NCBI GenBank assembly: GCA_002369315.1
Contig: DFDW01000014.1
Span: forward strand, 26,821-73,087
Direction of reading: 5' to 3'
Length of the DNA: 46,267 bases
Source of the DNA: Ruminococcaceae bacterium UBA3818
GTDB lineage: Bacteria; Bacillota; Clostridia; Oscillospirales; Ruminococcaceae
In this document: piece after piece, positions 41,242 through 46,267 of the stretch
Numbering within the stretch: position 1 is the stretch's first letter
Layout: each line of letters opens with the position of its first letter
Notes under the pieces: generated by a model
What the model was told of the DNA's origin: nothing
Seen by the model: only the letters and a program-made list of their open reading frames with translations
Databases searched by the model: none
Translations under genes and position numbers: made by a program

Positions 41242-41997
41242 TTACTTGCTGCCCCAGGGGCATGCGGCAAGACATTTTGCGCAGGTGTGTTTACCAAATA
41301 CGGAGGCCATCTCTTCCAAAAAATGATCGCAAGTTTCCTTGTCAAAACGAACTGATGGAGCGTCGCCCGGAGAGAATGGAACCCCTTGAATCGCGTGGAC
41401 AGGGCATGCGTCGCGGCATCGGGTACAGCTGCCGCAGCGATTCGCCAACGGTTGATCCGGCAAAAGCGGCGCATCTGTCAGAATAGTAGTCAGCCGCAGG
41501 CGGGGCCCCACTTCCGGATTGATCAGATGGCAGCTTTTCCCAATCCAGCCTAGCCCGGCATGGCTGGCGGCAAACCGATGGCTGAACATACCCATCAGTT
41601 CCGTTGAAATTTTTTCAAGGCCTTCGGGCCCTTTGGACGCGACCTGTTCTTGTAATCCTGGCGCCAGACGCGACTGCCGGTAATCAGAGGTGGGGACGGG
41701 ATAAGAGCGAAATCCCTTTTGCTGCAGCATGTTGGAAAGCCTAAAACCAATCAAATCCAGTTGGCGGTTAATAGCGCTGTAAAAATAGCTGTAAGAGCGC
41801 GTAGGACCTATCGCCTGTTCTTGAATGATCTCCCGCGGAAAGAAAATCGCAACCGAGATCGCGCGGGGAAAAGAGGCGCATAAATCGCCATAATTTTCCC
41901 GAATCCACTGGGTATCGGCAGTTAGATCGGCCACGCCGAAAAGATTTGCTCCTAAGTCTTGGGCCTGTGCGGACAAGGCCTCTTTTAGTTCTTCCAT
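41242..41997 (-). CDS. Epoxyqueuosine reductase-like (QueG family) 4Fe-4S protein
   Basis: A 251-residue cytoplasmic iron-sulphur protein. It has two cluster motifs at the C-terminus, CGSCTRCRDACP and C...CAKCLAACPWG, the ferredoxin-like double cluster of QueG relatives. The middle holds HAGLGWIGKSCHLI, which resembles the QueG active-site region. It is shorter than classical QueG (about 310-380), lacking the C-terminal HEAT-like part, so it may be a related corrinoid-type or uncharacterised reductase rather than the true queuosine enzyme. The start at 41997 has GGAGGAG eight bases upstream. tRNA-Asp, a queuosine target, starts 281 bases away divergently. Confidence 0.75.
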   Translation of the reverse strand: MEELKEALSAQAQDLGANLFGVADLTADTQWIRENYGDLCASFPRAISVAIFFPREIIQEQAIGPTRSYSYFYSAINRQLDLIGFRLSNMLQQKGFRSYPVPTSDYRQSRLAPGLQEQVASKGPEGLEKISTELMGMFSHRFAASHAGLGWIGKSCHLINPEVGPRLRLTTILTDAPLLPDQPLANRCGSCTRCRDACPVHAIQGVPFSPGDAPSVRFDKETCDHFLEEMASVFGKHTCAKCLAACPWGSK

Positions 41998-42208
41998 CTG
42001 CAATACTCCTCCTTGGCTGACCGGCAGCGAATCATCGAAACACTGGAATACCTAGCACTCCCAAAAGGCTTAAAAAAGTGAAAATGGCCTAAAGTGAAAG
42101 TGCCTTTTTGCTATTAAAGGAATTATAGTATGCTCACGCGTGAATCGTCAATATAATGCTGCAAACGAGCAAGGAAAAAGGCGAAAAACAACTTTTTTCA
42201 GAGAAGTA

Positions 42209-42237
42209 TTGACATTTACAAAAACTGCTGTTATAAT
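42209..42237 (+). promoter_or_regulatory. Consensus sigma-A promoter of the tRNA-Asp/tRNA-Thr unit
   Basis: TTGACA (42209-42214) and TATAAT (42232-42237) with a 17-base spacer, a perfect match, ending 40 bases before tRNA-Asp. Confidence 0.92.
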
Positions 42238-42277
42238 GAATGACGTTGCGGACGAGATGCTCCTCAGCGATTTCTAT

Positions 42278-42354
42278 GGCCTGGTAGTTCAGTTGGTTAG
42301 AACGCTAGCCTGTCACGCTAGAGGTCGTGGGTTCGAACCCCATCCAGGTCGCCA
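42278..42354 (+). tRNA. tRNA-Asp (anticodon GTC)
   Basis: Acceptor GGCCTGG/CCAGGTC, discriminator G and encoded CCA. The anticodon stem CTAGC/GCTAG carries loop CTGTCAC, giving GTC. The T-arm GTTCGAACC is normal. G34 makes it a substrate for queuosine modification. Confidence 0.96.
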
Positions 42355-42357
42355 TAT

Positions 42358-42433
<76 letters not shown>

Positions 42434-42467
42434 AAATCCCGAATGCGTAAGCGTTCGGGATTTTTAT
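42434..42467 (+). terminator. Intrinsic terminator of the tRNA-Asp/Thr unit
   Basis: AAATCCCGAATGC and GCGTTCGGGATTT pair (one G-T) around loop GTAA, followed by T-rich sequence. Confidence 0.85.
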
Positions 42468-42831
42468 TTATCCCGGATTTGTTCGACTTTCTTTTTTGAA
42501 TTATGTCGTAACCGAACAATAAGACGCGAAATGATATGCGCCCCGGATAATAAAATCGCTGTGGATTGCATACTGCCAAAAATCCCGGAATCGTTAGGAT
42601 CCCGGGATTTTTCGTTTGGAATCAGCCGGTTGGCGGGACTCATTTTTCTTTTTATCTGCTGATAAAAGCCTGCGACGCGATGTACAGGGTGTGTGCCAAA
42701 AAGAAACGAATTTGCAGGATTTTATAAAAGGCATGCAAATTGCCCCGCCTTTCTATTTCCGAGCTTTTTAATAGGAAAAAAGGATTTTTTGTGATGCCGG
42801 GCGGTCCCAAGCTGGCGAGAAAAGATACGGC
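42468..42831. other. Intergenic region with a second terminator-like hairpin
   Basis: A 364-base gap. A strong hairpin AAAAATCCCGG/CCGGGATTTTT spans 42580-42612, with T runs both ways; it repeats the ATCCCG core of the tRNA terminator. Dyad AATTTGC/GCAAATT lies at 42710-42742. No gene or known RNA is seen; the 110 bases between the two hairpins could be a short transcript. Confidence 0.45.
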
Positions 42832-43527
42832 TCATGCCTGACGGCGCTCCAGGCTACATACGGTTAAACAATCGCCGCTTACGGTAAAATGAACGTCAAA
42901 CCCGGCAAATTCCATCCCGTAAACGCGATCTGCCTGATTCTGATAGGCCGGTCGGGGATCCTGCGCCAAAACGGCGAGAAGCGCTTCCTGCTGGGCGGTG
43001 GGAACCTGCTCCAAAAGCTGAGGAGGGCAATCAACTTGTAATACGCCGCTTTTTTGCTGAAGAGAAAAGCCTCCTTTGGCATCCGGATGCGAGTCGGTAT
43101 AGGGCAGATAGGGCTTCACATCATAAATGGGAGTTCCGTCCATCAGATCGGCTCCGGCGACATGAAGTACGGGCCCTTGGCTGCTTTGCAGGTCTACCTT
43201 TTCCAACCGGACGCAGGACAATCCTATATGATTGGGGCGAAAGGGAGAGCGGGTAGCAAATACGCCCATTCTGGTATTTCCGCCTAAACGCGGAGGCCGG
43301 ACGGTAGGAGACCAGTCCTCCCGTATCGCCTGCGAAAACTGCCAAATCAGCCAGATGTGGGAATACCCCTCTAAACCGCGGAAAGCGTCTGGAATGCGGT
43401 ATGGCGGCTCAAAAACGATTTGCGCTTTCAATTCGTCAATAAGGCCGCTTTGTCGGGGAATCCCGAACTTGCTGGGAAAATCGCTGTGAATATGGGCAAT
43501 CACCTGCAGCTCAACAGCATTTGACAT
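42832..43527 (-). CDS. trmO: tRNA (adenine37-N6)-methyltransferase TrmO (YaeB/VirR family)
   Basis: A 231-residue SAM-dependent enzyme that methylates N6-threonylcarbamoyladenosine at position 37 of certain tRNAs. It has the beta-barrel TsaA fold: VIAHIHSDFPSKFGIPRQ near 9-26, GLEGYSHIWLIW, and the signature GVFATRSPFRPNHIGLS near 88-104, then LMDGTPIYDVKPYLPY. The C-terminal domain is about 155-231. The start MSNAVELQV at 43527 has AAAGGAGT upstream; an extension to 43764 has no family similarity. tRNA-Thr, a known target type, lies nearby. Confidence 0.93.
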   Translation of the reverse strand: MSNAVELQVIAHIHSDFPSKFGIPRQSGLIDELKAQIVFEPPYRIPDAFRGLEGYSHIWLIWQFSQAIREDWSPTVRPPRLGGNTRMGVFATRSPFRPNHIGLSCVRLEKVDLQSSQGPVLHVAGADLMDGTPIYDVKPYLPYTDSHPDAKGGFSLQQKSGVLQVDCPPQLLEQVPTAQQEALLAVLAQDPRPAYQNQADRVYGMEFAGFDVHFTVSGDCLTVCSLERRQA

Positions 43528-43965
43528 AGCTACAACTCCTTTGCTGGAATCAGTATACCCCTTTTTGTTTTGCCGCGCAATCGAAAGAAAAAGTGTGCCC
43601 AAGGGGCTTGCCAAAGAGGGGCGCTGACCGGCTCGTCTGTGCGGGGGATTTTGTTGGTCCAGAGTATCCATTGACAGATGCCCAGGCTGTTTGGGAATGA
43701 CATGCCTGCAAAGAAGCGGCATTTTAGAGAGGGAGGGAAGCGGCGCCTTTACAAAACACGGCAAGCAGCAGGGGGGGTTGACGGCTGCATCCCGGCCCGG
43801 AGGATGGAAAACCCATGTAGCGCGGGAGTGCGGCAGGCAGCAGGCGACGAGGCGCGGCGGACAGTTAGACTCGGCAGGTAGCGGGTGCGGTAGACGAAAG
43901 CCTTCAAACAGGCGATCTTTTCCCCGGCAGACTTTTGCTGCCGGCCAGCGGAAAGCCGATGATAT
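43528..43965. other. GC-rich intergenic region with no recognised gene
   Basis: A 438-base stretch with G-rich plus-strand composition, unlike other AT-rich gaps here. A hairpin CCGGCAG/CTGCCGG lies at 43932-43954. Several shadow frames exist but none has a ribosome site or recognisable protein. It may be a decayed gene or a structured RNA; neither is shown. Confidence 0.35.
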
Positions 43966-44295
43966 TTACAAACCGTAGTGGATGACCCACTTGCCCTTGC
44001 GAAGCGCGTTTTGCAAAAGCGATTCCAGCTGCGACAATCCATGCCGGTTTTGGATGACGGACAGAAACGCCGGTATGGATGTTGGCGGAATGAGGGTGAT
44101 TCCGCAATAATCAATCCCTTTTTGAGGAACGTCAGGGGTGTGCCAGAAAAAATCAATATCGTCAAATTGCGTAACGATGTTTTCCAGATCATCGTCATTT
44201 ACCGAGATACAATGATATTTCTGCGGCTCATATTTATCATATCGGATTCCTTTTTGCGGCGATTGGGGCATGATGCCAAATTCATGTTTTGCCAA
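43966..44295 (-). CDS. Hypothetical protein, 109 residues
   Basis: A small soluble protein (MAKHEFGIMPQSPQKGIRYDKYEPQKYHCISV...). Mixed alpha/beta with Asp-rich DDDLENIVTQFDDIDFFWHTPD in the middle and a helical C-terminus. It has no known motif. The start is TTG at 44295, seven bases after AAGGAGG; no in-frame ATG is near enough. It looks like a conserved clostridial orphan but I cannot name a family. Confidence 0.65.
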   Translation of the reverse strand: MAKHEFGIMPQSPQKGIRYDKYEPQKYHCISVNDDDLENIVTQFDDIDFFWHTPDVPQKGIDYCGITLIPPTSIPAFLSVIQNRHGLSQLESLLQNALRKGKWVIHYGL

Positions 44296-44666
44296 AATGA
44301 GGCCTCCTTGTTAGAATGATAAAATGGCCGATCGGCTGCGAAAGTCATTTCGGCTGTTTTGACTGCGCTGACAAAGGACAATCCATTGCGCGAAAATCGT
44401 TCTTTTGCAGGGTGAGGCGCCAGCGCGGGGGCAGACAAAGTGATTCGGGATGAGCAAGCGGCCGGCCGTTTTTGCGAAGCCGAAATCCAGATATCCTTTT
44501 CTCAAGAATATCACAAAAAAGGAAAAAACGCTATCCGCACAAGAACACGCCCGAACAGTTCTACGAACTGTTCGGGCGTGTTCTTCTTATTTGACGTATT
44601 ATTTTCACCGGCCATCACTGCGGCGAAACACTGTTTTGCGCTCACCTTTCGGCGGGCCGCTTGCGC
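44296..44666. other. Intergenic region with a 21-bp perfect palindrome
   Basis: A 371-base gap. AAGAACACGCCCGAACAG... (44541-44561) pairs perfectly with 44565-44585 around a three-base loop, 21 bp in all. It lies 80 bases downstream of the hsp20 stop and is probably its terminator, although no long T run follows on the minus strand. Nothing else is recognised. Confidence 0.55.
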
Positions 44667-45113
44667 TTATCCTTCGATAGCGATGTATTTGTTCTCTTCC
44701 AGTTTGGGCTGTTCCTTTTTCGGGACAGACAGCCTCAGAATACCGTCCTCAAATTTTGCGCGGATATCGCTTTGCTCAACGCCATCCCCAATGTAAAAGC
44801 TTCTGCTGCATTGGCCGATATAACGTTCCCGCCGGATATAAGCGCCTTTTTCGTCTTTCTCATCTTTGTTCAGGCCTTTTTCCGCGTGGATGGTCAAATA
44901 ACCGTTTTCCACTTTGGCTTTGATCTCATCTTTCTTGAAGCCGGGAAGATCGATATCCAGCTCATAACCGGAACCGGTGTCCCGGATATCGGTTTTCATC
45001 AGATTTTTCTCATGCTTGCCATACAGGGCGTTGCGTCCGCTCACAAGGCTGCGGTCAAAAGGAAAATCAAACCAGTCGTCAAACATGTTTTCACCAAAAA
45101 TACTAGGCATCAT
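44667..45113 (-). CDS. Small heat-shock protein, Hsp20/alpha-crystallin family
   Basis: A 148-residue ATP-independent chaperone that binds unfolding proteins. The N-terminus (MPSIFGENMFDDWFDFPF) is aromatic-rich. The alpha-crystallin domain spans about 38-135: YELDIDLPGFKKDEIKAKVENGYLTIHAEK, RRERYIGQCSRSFYI, and FEDGILRLSVPKKE with the conserved G-x-L. A C-terminal IAIEG replaces the usual IxI. The ribosome site GGAGG lies eight bases before the first of two ATGs. Its promoter carries a CIRCE operator, so HrcA control is expected. Confidence 0.95.
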   Translation of the reverse strand: MMPSIFGENMFDDWFDFPFDRSLVSGRNALYGKHEKNLMKTDIRDTGSGYELDIDLPGFKKDEIKAKVENGYLTIHAEKGLNKDEKDEKGAYIRRERYIGQCSRSFYIGDGVEQSDIRAKFEDGILRLSVPKKEQPKLEENKYIAIEG

Positions 45114-45190
45114 AAGTCATTCCTCCATTTCACATTGCTTTTCATGCCTACTGGATCGGGGTCCTTTCCCTTTTCCTTTGGTACGGCCTC

Positions 45191-45219
45191 AGTATAGCTC
45201 GAAATATTAGCACTGTCAA
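45191..45219 (-). promoter_or_regulatory. Sigma-A promoter of hsp20
   Basis: On the minus strand, TTGACA (45219-45214) and TATACT (45196-45191) are exactly 17 bases apart. The -35 box lies inside the CIRCE inverted repeat, 78 bases before the start codon. Confidence 0.9.
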
Positions 45220-45233
45220 TATGAGAGTGCTAA
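45207..45233 (-). promoter_or_regulatory. CIRCE operator (HrcA binding site)
   Basis: On the minus strand, TTAGCACTC-N9-CAGTGCTAA, one mismatch from the consensus TTAGCACTC-N9-GAGTGCTAA. It overlaps the hsp20 -35 box, so bound HrcA should block RNA polymerase until heat stress. Confidence 0.92.
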
Positions 45234-45318
45234 TATTTACAGTTTTTTCATAATGAAAACACATTTTGTGAGATTTTTTTAAAATCCACCTTTCTTTTTG
45301 AAATCGGAATGCTTTTGC

Positions 45319-45347
45319 TTGCATTTGCAAAAAGAATGTGCTATAAT
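45319..45347 (+). promoter_or_regulatory. Promoter of serS
   Basis: TTGCAT (45319-45324) and TATAAT (45342-45347) are 17 bases apart, ending 15 bases before the T-box leader. Confidence 0.75.
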
Positions 45348-45361
45348 CCAGTCAAATTTGA

Positions 45362-45594
45362 AATGCGACGCATTTGAGGAAAACGAAGGTCAGCGCAGTT
45401 TTTAAGAGAGCCGGCGGTTGGTGCAAGTCCGGCAGCGAGGCTGTCCGGTCCACTTTCCAAGCGGCCGGCGAAGAACCGGAGGGCGGTACCCTATATCGTA
45501 CCAATAAGAGGCCGGACAGGTTTGTGCGGCAATTTGGGTGGCAACGCGGAATTTTTCGTCCCATAGGAAAGGGGCGGAAGATTCCTTTTTTGTT
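45362..45594 (+). promoter_or_regulatory. T-box riboswitch, serine (specifier TCC)
   Basis: Leader that senses uncharged tRNA-Ser. Stem I has GGAAA (45378-45382) pairing TTTCC (45454-45458), the specifier loop with ACGAA opposite GGTCCAC, and the apical GGTTGGTGCAAG. The specifier is TCC at 45449-45451. The T-box sequence TTGGGTGGCAACGCGG lies at 45534-45549. A competing terminator hairpin (about 45548-45582) ends in TTTTTT at 45585-45590. Confidence 0.93.
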
Positions 45595-45614
45595 TTGAAG
45601 GAGGATTTTGAAAA

Positions 45615-46267
45615 ATGATTGACATTCGTTTGATCCGGACCAATCCGGAATTGGTCAAGGAAAACATCAAAAAGAAATTTCAGGATGAAAAACTCGTGCT
45701 GGTGGACGAGGTGCTCGAGCTGGATGGACAGCTGCGCGCGGCGGCGACCGAGGCGGATTCACTGCGCAACCAGCGCAACGTATCCAGCAAGCAGATCGGC
45801 GCGCTGATGGCCCAGGGGAAAAAGGAAGAAGCGGAGGAGGCCAAGCGGCTGGTGGCCAGCATTGGACCCAAGCTGGAGGAACTCGAGGCCAAGGAAACAC
45901 AGCTGCAGGGCGAGATCCGCAAACGGATGCTGGTCATTCCCAATATTATTGACGACTCGGTTCCGATCGGCAAGGACGACAGCGAAAATGTAGAGGTAGA
46001 ACGTTTTGGAGAGCCGAAGGTCCCGGATTTTGAGGTTCCGTACCATGTGGATATTATGGAACGGCTCAGCGGTGTGGATTTGGACAGCGCCAGAAAAACC
46101 AGCGGCAATGGCTTTTATTATCTGATGGGAAATATCGCCCGTCTGCATTCGGCGATTTTGTCCTATGCCAGAGATTTCATGATCAATAAAGGCTTTATTT
46201 ACTGTGTGCCGCCTTTCATGATCCGCAGCAATGTGGTGACGGGTGTTATGAGCTTCGCCGAGATGGA
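45615..46267 (+). CDS. serS: Serine--tRNA ligase, N-terminal part (runs off right edge)
   Basis: Class II aminoacyl-tRNA synthetase that charges tRNA-Ser. About 217 residues are visible of roughly 425. It starts MIDIRLIRTNPELVKENIKK, followed by the long antiparallel coiled-coil arm (about 28-100, RNQRNVSSKQIGALMAQGKK) that grips the tRNA. Next come IPNIIDDSVPIGKDDSENVEVE and the start of the catalytic core (LSGVDLDSARKTSGNGFYYLMG, then PPFMIRSNVVTG). AAGGAGGA precedes the ATG. Expression is controlled by the T-box leader upstream. Confidence 0.97.
   Translation, partial: MIDIRLIRTNPELVKENIKKKFQDEKLVLVDEVLELDGQLRAAATEADSLRNQRNVSSKQIGALMAQGKKEEAEEAKRLVASIGPKLEELEAKETQLQGEIRKRMLVIPNIIDDSVPIGKDDSENVEVERFGEPKVPDFEVPYHVDIMERLSGVDLDSARKTSGNGFYYLMGNIARLHSAILSYARDFMINKGFIYCVPPFMIRSNVVTGVMSFAEM

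Noticed and set aside
42434..42612. CRISPR or repeat array from the repeated ATCCCG hairpins
   Set aside because: Only two hairpins with different spacers are present; they are best read as terminators.

Overview
The window looks like chromosomal DNA of a spore-forming, anaerobic, mid-GC Firmicute, most likely a clostridium of the Oscillospiraceae/Ruminococcaceae kind. The basis is a bacterial V-type ATPase operon, a SleC-like spore cortex-lytic protein, a serS T-box leader, a CIRCE operator, sigma-A promoters (TTGACA-N17-TATAAT), strong Shine-Dalgarno sites and intrinsic terminators at most unit ends. There is no transposase, integrase, phage gene or CRISPR array.

Layout. 1-5597 (minus): V-ATPase operon G/H-I-K-E-C-F-A, running off the left edge inside subunit A. 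5842-9697 (minus): aldehyde dehydrogenase, GntR/UTRA regulator, YitT-family membrane protein and a flavodoxin-like protein. 10026-13006 (plus): zinc-ribbon membrane protein and S9 peptidase. 13128-17492 (minus): small membrane protein, the XpaC-TelA pair, biotin ligase and a YfcE-type phosphoesterase. 17622-22937 (plus): uncharacterised small and disordered proteins, then an S53 sedolisin-like peptidase directly upstream of a SleC-like protein with four peptidoglycan-binding repeats.

23133-29911 (minus): housekeeping genes, comprising a PiT phosphate transporter, RsmI, a TrmN6-like methylase, two TrkA proteins, a MATE exporter, a PH-domain protein and a 6-pyruvoyl-tetrahydropterin-synthase-like protein whose leader resembles a preQ1-I riboswitch. 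tRNA-Leu and tRNA-Arg follow. 30801-33971 (minus) is an endonuclease Q-like PHP domain fused to a UvrD-type helicase, divergent from a methylguanine methyltransferase. 35112-41051 (plus) holds three tandem paralogous solute-binding lipoproteins without permease genes, each behind a long leader and with its own terminator. The right end has a QueG-like Fe-S protein, tRNA-Asp and tRNA-Thr, TrmO, a hypothetical protein, a CIRCE-controlled Hsp20, and a Ser T-box with the start of serS.

The parts most worth following up are the sedolisin plus SleC-like pair (a possible spore-germination protease and its substrate), the EndoQ-UvrD fusion beside Ogt, the three orphan binding proteins with structured leaders, and the candidate preQ1 leader. 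All functions are read from sequence motifs; no database search was possible.
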